Positions 1-7,351 of a DNA stretch of 22,810 nucleotides are shown one piece after another. A program made the translations under genes and the position numbers. Origin of the DNA: Oscillospiraceae bacterium (GTDB lineage Bacteria > Bacillota > Clostridia > Oscillospirales > Ruminococcaceae); assembly GCA_022792755.1 (NCBI GenBank), contig JAAWBP010000030.1, positions 1-22,810 on the forward strand. Direction: 5' to 3'. The notes beneath the pieces were generated by a model that searched no databases, was not told the DNA's origin, and worked only from the letters and a program-made list of their open reading frames with translations. Every line of letters begins with the position of its first letter. Within the stretch, counting starts at the first letter, position 1.

Positions 1-2
1 TC

Positions 3-125
3 TTCTTGAAAGAAAAAAAGTACGCTCAAGTTACAACTAGGCTTCTGAGGTTGGGGCAATACTTCGATTCCCCGATAGCCTGATAAATTAGTTCTTTTTG
101 GTTCTTTTTCTTTCAAGAAAAAGAA
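3..125. repeat. Inverted-repeat segment upstream of the glycosyltransferase
   Basis: Positions 3-20 and 104-119 are inverted copies of each other (16 paired bases plus a 2-nt indel in the A/T run). The right copy also lies inside a perfect 11-bp inverted repeat with a 2-nt loop (102-112 / 115-125) that ends just before the ribosome binding site. It is A/T-only in large part and is not followed by a T-run on the + strand, so it is not a normal terminator. It could be the end of a small dispersed repeat or a weak 5' UTR hairpin; what lies left of the window is unknown. Confidence 0.35.
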
Positions 126-140
126 TAAAGGAGGAAAGGT

Positions 141-2294
141 ATGAAATCCGATAAAAAGCCTATCTTAACCATTGGCATGATTGTAAAAAACGAAATCCGC
201 TGCATCGAGCGCTGCCTGAAATCTTTGCAGCCCCTGCGGGAAGCCGTTCCCTCTGAGCTGATCGTCGCTGACACCGGATCGGACGACGGCACCCGGGAGG
301 TGGTGGAACGTTACGCCGACGAGGTTTTCGACTTCGAGTGGGTAAATGATTTTTCTGCCGCCCGCAATTCAGTGGTCGACCGTGCAAACGGCGAATGGTT
401 CTTCACCGTTGATGCAGATGAATGGCTGGATGAGGATTGCTCCGACTTGGTCGGCCTCTTTACCGACCCTGTTAAGCGGAAAAAATTCAATGTCGGCAGC
501 GTGACCCAGCGCAATTATGATACAGATAATTTGGCGGACGGAAGCTATGGTGATCTCATCGCTGTGCGCATCTTTAAACTGCTGCCGGGCGTGCGGTATG
601 AAGGGGCGATTCATGAACTGCCTTGCCATCCGCCGCATGAAACTGCCGAATGCTACGCCATGCGGGACGCAATCCTCCACCATGACGGCTACGTATACGG
701 CATTGCAATGGGCAAAGGGAAGCAAGGCCGCAATATGGAATTGCTGCGGGAAAAGCTCAATAAAAATCCAAAAGATCTTTTTACTTTACAGCAGTGTATC
801 GAGAGTTCCACTACGCCCGCGGAGCAGTTAAAATATGTTCGAAAAGCGCTCGAAGGCATCGAAGAAAAATGGGAAATCTGGGAGCTCTGCGGTCCAGGGA
901 TTTTTGCTCATGCAGTCAGAGTCGCACAAGGGCATTCCCTGCCGGAGTTTTGGGACTGGGCCAAACGCGCAGAGGAGCTCTTCCCAGATTCCATCCTCTT
1001 CCGCAGTGACGTCAACCACGCCGCTTTTTTAGTTGCTCAAAGCGAAGAAAAACACGCCGAAGCAATTCGGCGGGGCGAGGCTTATTTGCAAGCGGCGGCG
1101 GATTACCGGGCGAAACGTTTTGATCAAATTGAATTGTTCCGCGCCGTCCCCTACTCTCTTTCCGAGCATAAGGAACGGGAGGCGCGTGTCCAGATGGCTC
1201 ATCTTTATTATCTGGAGAAGGATTATCCCGCCGCTTTGGAGATGGCGCGCACCTTAGAAAGTTCCAAACTGGACGACCAGAATCTCTTATCGCTCTTTTT
1301 TACCTTTTTAAACCTATATACCCACAGCGAGCTCGACCTGACCGATGCCTTTGAAGCGTTCTGGACACAGCTTTCAGCCCCTGTCCCGGATCAAAAACGG
1401 GCCAATCGGCGGATCGGCCTTGTGACACGAAATGCTATGCGGGCGTTTTCCCAGAAATTCCAGGAAAACGAAACAAAGGAGGGGCTCTTTCGCCATGCGT
1501 ATACCCTCTTTTTGCCGCTGAAAACTCGATGCGGGCTGGGAATCGCCGCCGCTCTGGTTAAAACCAAGTCGGTGCAGGAGATGGACAGGCTGCTGGAACA
1601 GGTGTCGGAGTGGGAAAATTTCCCGCCGCACGCACTGGCTTACGCATTAGAGAACGGCGCAGCCTTCCCGGTGCCGGGCAAGCCGCTCCCCCTCGACCTG
1701 CTGGACGCCGTTGCAACCCGGCTGGCACAAATCGAGGATGATTTTTTGCAGGAGCTCTGCGTCCACATCGCTGTGCCGGACGACCTGGGCGACTTAAACT
1801 GGGCGCGCGCACTGCTGCTCGCCGCTGTACAGAGCTGCGAATGGAAAAATCCCAGCCGTGATCTTCTGCTTGCCCGCCGTTTTGCCGAGCTGGAGCGCAC
1901 CTATCTTTCCCGCTGTTATACGCCCGAAATGCTTGAGGGCGAAGGGTTGCTCCTTCTCCCCCCTCTCCACCGTTTCGGCGCCTGCCTCGTGCGCGCCTTT
2001 GACGCCCTGGACCGGGGAGACCGGGTGGAATACGTCCGTCTGATCCGCGAGGGGCTCATCCTCTGCGAGAGCATCAAGCCGATGGCGGAATTCCTACACG
2101 ACCAGGCGGAAGCGATGAACGCCGAACCGCCGGCTGAGCTCCTTGTCCTGGCAGAGCAGGTGAAAAAGCTGCTCGCCAGTTACCCGGCCGACAGCCCGGT
2201 CATTGAAACGATCAAGGCGAGCCCTGAATATAAACAAGTCGCTTATTTGATTGAAGAAACACCCGCTGTCAATCCTAAATACCCTTTGAGCTGA
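141..2294 (+). CDS. Family 2 glycosyltransferase with long helical (TPR-like) C-terminal region
   Basis: Predicted cytoplasmic inverting GT-A glycosyltransferase of 717 aa. The N-terminal ~220 residues have the GT2 pattern: beta strand LTIGMIVKNE (9-18), nucleotide-binding DTGSDDGT (44-51) and the metal-binding DADEW (91-95), the form typical of the SunS-like GT2 group that adds sugars to peptides or proteins. Residues ~220-717 are alpha-helical, rich in Leu/Ala/Glu, and resemble degenerate TPR repeats, which could bind the acceptor. No signal peptide or membrane segment is visible. The start is fixed by AGGAGG at 129-134, 6 nt before ATG. It is a single-gene unit here, followed 15 nt after the stop by a strong terminator. 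Donor sugar and acceptor cannot be read from sequence; S-layer, flagellin or peptide glycosylation are all possible. Confidence 0.8.
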   Translation: MKSDKKPILTIGMIVKNEIRCIERCLKSLQPLREAVPSELIVADTGSDDGTREVVERYADEVFDFEWVNDFSAARNSVVDRANGEWFFTVDADEWLDEDCSDLVGLFTDPVKRKKFNVGSVTQRNYDTDNLADGSYGDLIAVRIFKLLPGVRYEGAIHELPCHPPHETAECYAMRDAILHHDGYVYGIAMGKGKQGRNMELLREKLNKNPKDLFTLQQCIESSTTPAEQLKYVRKALEGIEEKWEIWELCGPGIFAHAVRVAQGHSLPEFWDWAKRAEELFPDSILFRSDVNHAAFLVAQSEEKHAEAIRRGEAYLQAAADYRAKRFDQIELFRAVPYSLSEHKEREARVQMAHLYYLEKDYPAALEMARTLESSKLDDQNLLSLFFTFLNLYTHSELDLTDAFEAFWTQLSAPVPDQKRANRRIGLVTRNAMRAFSQKFQENETKEGLFRHAYTLFLPLKTRCGLGIAAALVKTKSVQEMDRLLEQVSEWENFPPHALAYALENGAAFPVPGKPLPLDLLDAVATRLAQIEDDFLQELCVHIAVPDDLGDLNWARALLLAAVQSCEWKNPSRDLLLARRFAELERTYLSRCYTPEMLEGEGLLLLPPLHRFGACLVRAFDALDRGDRVEYVRLIREGLILCESIKPMAEFLHDQAEAMNAEPPAELLVLAEQVKKLLASYPADSPVIETIKASPEYKQVAYLIEETPAVNPKYPLS

Positions 2295-2309
2295 AAATAA
2301 ACGGAACCT

Positions 2310-2356
2310 CTCCCGCAGAAAACAGCCGGACACTCCTGTTTTCTGCGGGAGTTTTT
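2310..2356 (+). terminator. Intrinsic terminator of the glycosyltransferase gene
   Basis: Perfect 16-bp stem (2310-2325 with 2336-2351), 10-nt loop, followed by TTTTT at 2352-2356. Confidence 0.93.
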
Positions 2357-2553
2357 CAAGCTGAATTTTTTCACAGCAGCATGTAAAAGTATACAATTTT
2401 GACTTTTTAAAATTGATTGGGTGTAAAACAGAATAATCGGGAGAAAATAAAAGATTTTAAGGGATACTCGCAGTTATTTTGATTTAAATTTTGAAAAAAT
2501 CCTGAAAAAGCAACTAAATTTCTGGAAAATTCGAGTTTTTCGCAGGATAAAGC
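2357..2553. other. A/T-rich non-coding stretch before the pot promoter
   Basis: About 200 bp between the terminator and the pot promoter, much richer in A/T than its surroundings. No credible ORF on either strand. A second TTGACT occurs at 2399-2404 but has no good -10 at the right distance. I see no known element here. Confidence 0.5.
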
Positions 2554-2582
2554 TTGACTTTTTGAGGAAATACAACTATATT
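2554..2582 (+). promoter_or_regulatory. Sigma-A type promoter of the potABCD operon
   Basis: TTGACT (2554-2559), 17-bp spacer, TATATT (2577-2582). Transcription would start near 2589, giving a leader of about 185 nt before potA. Confidence 0.75.
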
Positions 2583-2683
2583 TATTCTTGATATTTTTGT
2601 ATCTGTATTCAGAAAATCATTTCTGAAAAAATCATGAAAGCGTATGCGTCACTGTATTTGTTGTGCTGCCGGGCGGCCAGGAG

Positions 2684-2724
2684 ATAAAAAGCCTTTTGCG
2701 GGCGGAGATGTCAAAAGCTTTTAT
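2684..2724 (+). promoter_or_regulatory. Leader hairpin upstream of potA
   Basis: In the predicted 5' leader, 2684-2698 pairs with 2712-2724 (13 base pairs, two single-nucleotide bulges, 13-nt G-rich loop). No T-run follows, so it is not a plain terminator. I do not recognise a known riboswitch class. The potA ribosome binding site (AAAGGGGG, 2757-2764) lies about 30 nt downstream. Confidence 0.35.
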
Positions 2725-2772
2725 GGGGTAGGTGTTTTCACACTACTTGAATCCGCAAAGGGGGATGCATAA

Positions 2773-4164
2773 ATGAACGATGTATTGATCAATTTGAAAA
2801 ACCTGACATTCTTTTATGACGGCGACAAAGTGCTCGACGACCTGAGCTTGCAGATCCGCGACAAGGAGTTCGTCACGCTGCTCGGGCCTTCCGGCTGCGG
2901 CAAGACGACGACGCTCCGGATTATCGGCGGGTTCCTGACGCCGCATAGCGGGGATGTCTTTTTTGATGGAAAAAGGATCAACGACCTGCCGCCACACAAG
3001 CGGGAGGTCAACACGGTTTTCCAGCGGTACGCCCTGTTTCCGCATCTAAACGTTTACGACAATGTCGCTTTCGGTCTCAAGGTGAAAAAGCTCCCGAAGG
3101 AGGAAATCCGCAGGCGGGTGACCGAGATGCTAGAAACGGTCAACCTGAGCGGCTTTGAAAAGCGGAATGTCAACCAGCTTTCGGGCGGCCAGCAGCAGAG
3201 GGTCGCGATCGCCCGGGCGCTCGTCAACTACCCGAAGGTTCTTCTTTTGGACGAACCGCTCGGCGCGCTCGATTTAAAGCTGCGCAAGGAGATGCAGCTG
3301 GAGCTGAAGCGGATCCAGCAGCAGCTGGAGATCACCTTCGTCTACGTCACCCACGACCAGGAAGAGGCGCTCACCATGTCCGACACCGTCGTCGTCATCC
3401 AGGACGGCGTCGTCCAGCAGGTGGGAACCCCGCAGGATATCTACAACGAGCCAAAAAACGCCTTTGTCGCCGATTTCATTGGGGAGAGCAACATCTACGA
3501 CGGCATCATGCTCAAGGACTGCCTAGTGAAGTTTGCAGGGGTCACGCTGCCCTGTGTGGATAAAGGATTCCGGCGGAACCAGCCGGTCGACCTCGTCATC
3601 CGGCCGGAGGACGTCCGGTTCGTCAATCCTGAGGAAACCGAGCTGATAGGAACCGTCACCTCGGTGATCTTCAAAGGGGTTCACTACGAAATGGAAGTCA
3701 TGGTCAACGACCTGCTCTGGGTGGTTCATTCCACCGCGGCCAGAGCGGTCGGAGAGACCGTCGGCTTAGCGGTCGATCCCTTTGACATCCACATCATGGA
3801 AAGGATGTTTGCCACTGATAAAAACTATGTTGACGGCGAAGTGGTGGAAGAGGACATCATCGAGTTCCTCGGCGTCCGCTTCAAGCGGGAGAATCTCGGC
3901 ATTCCGGCCGGGGAGAAGGTTCGCCTGACCATCGACCCGGAGGATATCTCCGTCACTTCGGAGGATATCAGCGACGCCACGGTTTACCTAGAATCGCTGA
4001 TCTACAAAGGCGCTTATAACGAGCTGATCATTTGGCTCGACGAAACCGAGCTGATCCTCCACTCCCAGAACGACGAAGAGGTTGCGACCAATATCGGCGT
4101 CAAATTTGATTTCGACCGGATCGAAATCAAACCGCTCGTCGGGGAAAAGGAGGCGGCGGAATGA
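2773..4164 (+). CDS. potA: Spermidine/putrescine ABC transporter ATP-binding protein PotA
   Basis: Cytoplasmic ATPase that powers polyamine uptake through PotB/PotC. All ABC motifs are intact: Walker A GPSGCGKTT (38-46), Q-loop Q84, signature LSGGQQQ (136-142), Walker B LLLDEP (157-162), D-loop ALD (165-167) and H-loop H194. The C-terminal part is unusual. PotA is normally about 350-380 aa with one TOBE-type regulatory domain; this one is 463 aa, with two consecutive ~100-residue segments (243-342 and 354-452) sharing the order DG...GV...(R/D)PED...KG.(Y/H)...HS...FD.(H/E)I. This looks like a duplication of the TOBE domain. AAAGGGGG (2757-2764) is the ribosome binding site. The stop overlaps the potB start (ATGA). 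Substrate class is inferred from the whole operon, chiefly PotD. Confidence 0.93.
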   Translation: MNDVLINLKNLTFFYDGDKVLDDLSLQIRDKEFVTLLGPSGCGKTTTLRIIGGFLTPHSGDVFFDGKRINDLPPHKREVNTVFQRYALFPHLNVYDNVAFGLKVKKLPKEEIRRRVTEMLETVNLSGFEKRNVNQLSGGQQQRVAIARALVNYPKVLLLDEPLGALDLKLRKEMQLELKRIQQQLEITFVYVTHDQEEALTMSDTVVVIQDGVVQQVGTPQDIYNEPKNAFVADFIGESNIYDGIMLKDCLVKFAGVTLPCVDKGFRRNQPVDLVIRPEDVRFVNPEETELIGTVTSVIFKGVHYEMEVMVNDLLWVVHSTAARAVGETVGLAVDPFDIHIMERMFATDKNYVDGEVVEEDIIEFLGVRFKRENLGIPAGEKVRLTIDPEDISVTSEDISDATVYLESLIYKGAYNELIIWLDETELILHSQNDEEVATNIGVKFDFDRIEIKPLVGEKEAAE

Positions 4165-4970
4165 AAAAGCTCGTCTCCTCCCCCTATCTCCTCTGGATGG
4201 TGGTTTTTATCATCGTCCCGCTCTTTTTCGTGGCATATTCAGCCTTTACCAACGACGCACAGGAGTTTACCATCGGCAATTTCAGCTCTATTATGAAATA
4301 CACGCCGGTCTTTCTGAAATCGCTCTGGCTGGCGGTTGTCTCCACTGTGATCTGCCTGCTGATCGCCTATCCCCTGGCCTTCGTCCTCTCCCGGAAAAGC
4401 CCGCGGTCCCAGGGAATGCTGGTCATGCTGATCATGCTTCCCATGTGGATCAACTTCCTGCTCAGAACTTATGCCTGGATGACCCTCCTCGAAAACGAGG
4501 GGCTGATCAACAAGTTTCTGGAGCTTCTGGGGTTTGGGTCGGTTCAGATGATCAACACCCAGGGGGCGGTCGTCCTCGGCATGGTTTACAACTATCTTCC
4601 CTTTATGGTGCTGCCCCTCTACTCCATCATGTGCAAAATCGAGCCCTCCGTCCTGGAGGCGGCGCAGGATTTGGGGGCCGGGCGGTTCCAGACCATCTTC
4701 CGGGTCATCCTCCCTCTTTCCAAAACCGGGATTCTGACAGGGATCATCATGGTTTTTGTCCCCTCGGTCAGCACCTTTGCGATTTCGCGGATGCTCGGCG
4801 GCGGCAGCAATATGCTGATCGGCGACCTGATCGAAGAGCAGTTCCTGGGCGGCGCCTATAATCCGAACGTCGGCTCGGCCCTGTCCCTCATCCTGATGGT
4901 GGTGATCTTAATCATCATCGGCGTCACCAACACCTTTGACTCGGACGAAATGGAGGGGATGCTGGTATGA
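4161..4970 (+). CDS. potB: Spermidine/putrescine ABC transporter permease PotB
   Basis: First of two inner-membrane permease subunits (269 aa). The N-terminus is a membrane segment (about residues 8-28) followed by an extracytoplasmic loop and further hydrophobic helices at ~55-76, 84-106, 135-158, 185-210 and 240-258. The EAA loop that docks on PotA is clear (EAAQDLGAGRFQTIFRVILP, about 167-186). Short relative to E. coli PotB (about 275-285 aa) but complete. It starts inside the potA stop (ATGA), with AAGGAGG at 4147-4153, which indicates translational coupling and 1:1 stoichiometry. Related ABC permeases for other small cations cannot be excluded on this subunit alone, but the neighbours favour polyamines. 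Confidence 0.92.
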   Translation: MKKLVSSPYLLWMVVFIIVPLFFVAYSAFTNDAQEFTIGNFSSIMKYTPVFLKSLWLAVVSTVICLLIAYPLAFVLSRKSPRSQGMLVMLIMLPMWINFLLRTYAWMTLLENEGLINKFLELLGFGSVQMINTQGAVVLGMVYNYLPFMVLPLYSIMCKIEPSVLEAAQDLGAGRFQTIFRVILPLSKTGILTGIIMVFVPSVSTFAISRMLGGGSNMLIGDLIEEQFLGGAYNPNVGSALSLILMVVILIIIGVTNTFDSDEMEGMLV

Positions 4971-5788
4971 CGAAGCCGAAGAAAAAAAGGAAGATCGGCT
5001 CCAATCTTTATCTGGCCTTTGTATTTTTATTCCTTTATCTTCCCATCATTGTTATGATGGTGTTTTCCTTCAACGAGTCCAAAAGCCGCGCGAATTTTAC
5101 GGGCTTTACCTTTAAATGGTACACCGAGCTGTTTAAAAACGATCTGATTATGGATTCGTTCTGGAATACAATTCTGATCGCCGTCCTCTCCTCTGTGATC
5201 GCGACAGTGCTCGGAACGCTGGCAGCCATCGGGATCAGCAACATGAAGAAGTTCAGCCGGAAAGCGGTCATGAACGCCACCTACCTACCGATCATCAACC
5301 CCGAAATTGTCACTGGGGTCTCGCTCTGCCTGTTGTTCGTCTTTTTCGCCGGTTTTTTCGGCCTCCAGTTTGGATTCGCCACCGTGCTGATCGCCCATAT
5401 CACCTTTGTCCTTCCCTATGTGATCCTAAACGTCCTGCCAAAGCTCCGGCAGATGGACAAAAGCATCTACGAAGCGGCGCTGGACTTGGGCTGCAATCCC
5501 TGGAAGGCCTACTGGAAGGTTGTGCTCCCAGAAATTATGCCGGGGGTCTTCGCTGGCTTCCTGATGTCCTTTACCTATTCGCTGGACGATTTTATCATCA
5601 CCTATTTCGTCAGCGGAAGCGGCTTTCAAACCCTGCCCGTCACCATCTACGGCATGGTCCGCAAAAAGGTCAATCCGCAGATCAACGCCCTCTCGACCAT
5701 CCTGTTTGTCGTGGTGCTGCTTCTGCTCATTTTAATGAATCTGAAAGGCGCCAAAAGCGCTAAAAAAGCAAAGGAGAAAAACGTTTGA
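4967..5788 (+). CDS. potC: Spermidine/putrescine ABC transporter permease PotC
   Basis: Second inner-membrane permease subunit (273 aa). A lysine/arginine-rich cytoplasmic start (residues 1-12) precedes the first membrane helix (about 13-33), and at least five more hydrophobic helices follow. The EAA coupling loop is EAALDLGCNPWKAYWKVVLP near residues 168-187. The motif SYTLDDF/SYSLDDF typical of PotC-type permeases appears as SYSLDDFIITYF after the EAA loop. ATG overlaps the potB stop (ATGA). The basic tail (residues ~258-273, many Lys) is typical for a cytoplasmic C-terminus. Confidence 0.92.
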   Translation: MTKPKKKRKIGSNLYLAFVFLFLYLPIIVMMVFSFNESKSRANFTGFTFKWYTELFKNDLIMDSFWNTILIAVLSSVIATVLGTLAAIGISNMKKFSRKAVMNATYLPIINPEIVTGVSLCLLFVFFAGFFGLQFGFATVLIAHITFVLPYVILNVLPKLRQMDKSIYEAALDLGCNPWKAYWKVVLPEIMPGVFAGFLMSFTYSLDDFIITYFVSGSGFQTLPVTIYGMVRKKVNPQINALSTILFVVVLLLLILMNLKGAKSAKKAKEKNV

Positions 5789-6864
5789 TGAAAAAAATCA
5801 CCTCTCTGGCGGCTCTGTTCTGCCTGTGCTTGTCCCTCTTCACCCTTTCGGGCTGCGACAGCGGCGAAGGCGCTGCAACGACTACCCTCTACGTCTACAA
5901 CTGGGGGGAATATATGCCGGATGGAACCGACGGATCGCGGGACATCATCGCGGAATTTGAGGATCAATACCCCGACATCAAGGTCGTCTACGACACCTTT
6001 ACCAGCAACGAGGCGCTCTATTCCAAGCTCAAGAGCGGCGGCAGCAATTACGATGTCATCGTGCCGTCCGATTATATGATCGCCCGCCTGATTGAGGAGG
6101 GGATGCTCGAAAAGCTCGACTTTGACAACATCCCGAACGCTAAAAATATCATGGACAGCTTCAAAGGGCAGATTTACGATCCGACCGATGAGTACTCCGT
6201 CCCCTTTACCTGGGGAACGGTCGGGATCATCTACAACACCAAAATGGTCGAGGGAACGCCGGACAGCTGGGATATCCTCTGGGATGAACAGTATTCCAAC
6301 AACATCCTGATGTTCAACAACTCCCGCGACGCCTTCGGCATCGTGCAGAAGCTGCTCGGCTACTCCCAGAACACCACCAGCGAAAGCGAGCTGCAAGCCT
6401 GCGCGGAAAAGCTCAAGGAGCAGAAGCCGCTCGTCCAATCTTACGTCATGGATGAAATTTTCGACAAAATGGAGAACGGCGAGGCAGCCGCCGCCCCTTA
6501 CTATGCGGGCGACGCCATCACCATGATGGAAGAAAACGAAGATTTGGCCTACTTCCTGCCGAAAGAAGGCTCGAATAAATTTGTAGACGCCATGTGTATC
6601 CCAGCCGGCGCCAAAAACAAAGAGGCGGCGGAGACTTTCATCAACTTTATCTTAGAAGGGGAAGTCGGCGCGGAAATCTGTGATTTCATCGGGTATTCCA
6701 CCCCGAACCAGGCCGCCTATGACCTGCTCGACGACGAGACGAAAAACAACGAGATCGCCTATCCCTCCGACGAGGTTCTCGCCCGCTGCGAATTCTTCGA
6801 GCACCTGCCGAAGGAGATCAACCAGCTGATGCAGGATCTCTGGGTTGAAATCAAAACCGAATAG
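5788..6864 (+). CDS. potD: Polyamine-binding lipoprotein PotD
   Basis: Extracellular substrate-binding protein of the importer, 358 aa. Residues 1-22 are a lipoprotein signal peptide ending in the lipobox LSGC with the lipidated Cys23, as expected in a Gram-positive cell. The mature part starts with LYVYNWGEYMP, the hallmark of PotD/PotF-type proteins, followed by the two-lobed binding fold; YDVIVPSDYMI and VPFTWGTVGIIYNT also match the family, and aromatic/acidic residues (for example YAGDA) are suited to a polyamine ligand. ATG 5788 overlaps the last base of the potC stop; AGGAG (5772-5776) is 11 nt upstream. An in-frame TTG at 5785 has better spacing and adds one residue. Spermidine versus putrescine preference is not readable. 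Confidence 0.93.
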   Translation: MKKITSLAALFCLCLSLFTLSGCDSGEGAATTTLYVYNWGEYMPDGTDGSRDIIAEFEDQYPDIKVVYDTFTSNEALYSKLKSGGSNYDVIVPSDYMIARLIEEGMLEKLDFDNIPNAKNIMDSFKGQIYDPTDEYSVPFTWGTVGIIYNTKMVEGTPDSWDILWDEQYSNNILMFNNSRDAFGIVQKLLGYSQNTTSESELQACAEKLKEQKPLVQSYVMDEIFDKMENGEAAAAPYYAGDAITMMEENEDLAYFLPKEGSNKFVDAMCIPAGAKNKEAAETFINFILEGEVGAEICDFIGYSTPNQAAYDLLDDETKNNEIAYPSDEVLARCEFFEHLPKEINQLMQDLWVEIKTE

Positions 6865-6893
6865 GGCGAAGAGCAGTTCCTCCGACGCCCTAT
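6861..6893 (+). terminator. Hairpin at the end of potD (weak terminator-like)
   Basis: 8-bp perfect stem ATAGGGCG/CGCCCTAT (6861-6868 with 6886-6893) that includes the potD stop codon; 17-nt loop; no T-run follows. May stabilise the mRNA end rather than terminate. Confidence 0.35.
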
Positions 6894-6902
6894 AAATCAA
6901 AC

Positions 6903-7280
6903 GGCTGTGGAAATTTCAAGCGGTTCACACAGCCTCGGTTGACAAGCGCGGACATGGTTTGCAGGACGGTGCGGAATGCTTCCGCGCCGGGTGATCCCGG
7001 CTGAACAATACGCGATCCGCAGGTGGTGCGAATAACAAGGTTCATTTCCCGCGAGGCATGTTGTACTTGTTTGTATACCGGCATCCCGCGGGTCTATTAC
7101 CCAAAAACCAGCAAAACCTTGGTGTGCGCATTGTCCGGCCTGGTCACAGGCCCGCAGGGGTACCCTGCCCCGCAAGGCAGGTAGTTTGTACAAAGTACCT
7201 CGCAGGTCTATTGCCCAAAAAACGGCAAAACCTTGATGTGCGAATCACCTGCAGGGGTACCCTGCACTTGTCAATCGAGG
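6903..7280. repeat. Gene-free block of short hairpins and degenerate tandem repeats
   Basis: Between potD and the amidohydrolase there is no credible gene; short ORFs here are low-complexity translations of the repeats. The block holds these inverted repeats: 6903-6909/6928-6934 (7 bp), 6971-6976/6980-6985 (6 bp, 3-nt loop), 6986-6991/6996-7001 (6 bp, TGAT loop), 7048-7053/7087-7092 (6 bp, long loop), 7137-7142/7147-7152 (6 bp, GTCA loop), 7154-7159/7163-7168 and 7251-7256/7260-7265 (6 bp, GTA loop). A 45-bp unit is repeated at 7087-7131 and 7201-7245 (39/45 identical), each copy followed by an identical 15-bp near-palindrome (7154-7168, 7251-7265). The block is bounded by an imperfect inverted repeat (6935-6951 and 7262-7278, 14/17). 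This fits a non-autonomous dispersed element or a structured RNA; I do not recognise a named family. Confidence 0.6.
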
Positions 7281-7295
7281 GTAGCCCAGTACCAT

Positions 7296-7324
7296 AAAGC
7301 CCGGCCATTCGACGGCCGGGTTTT
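7296..7324 (+). terminator. Intrinsic terminator, A/T-flanked on both sides
   Basis: CCCGGCC/GGCCGGG stem (7300-7306 with 7314-7320), 7-nt loop, AAA before and TTTT after (7321-7324), so it can work in both directions. It ends any transcript crossing the repeat block and insulates the amidohydrolase gene, whose start is 28 nt downstream. Confidence 0.75.
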
Positions 7325-7351
7325 AAACCTTATCATTTGGAGTGTTTCAGT

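Noticed and set aside
2589..2772. Known riboswitch (guanidine, purine or similar) before potA
   Set aside because: None of the conserved sequence blocks of these classes was found.
4082..4861. 259-codon + strand ORF
   Set aside because: Out-of-frame shadow of potB; composition Arg/Pro/His-rich and no ribosome binding site.
5647..6438. 263-codon - strand ORF opposite potC/potD
   Set aside because: Antisense shadow of two well-identified genes.
7087..7245. CRISPR-like repeats
   Set aside because: Only two diverged copies with unequal, structured spacers and no cas genes.
7058..7297. 79-codon + strand ORF with a repeated peptide
   Set aside because: The peptide repeat only reflects the DNA direct repeat; no start signals and it ends in the terminator.
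6897..7320. tRNA gene in the hairpin block
   Set aside because: Hairpins are 6-7 bp but no cloverleaf order, T-loop or anticodon arm is present.
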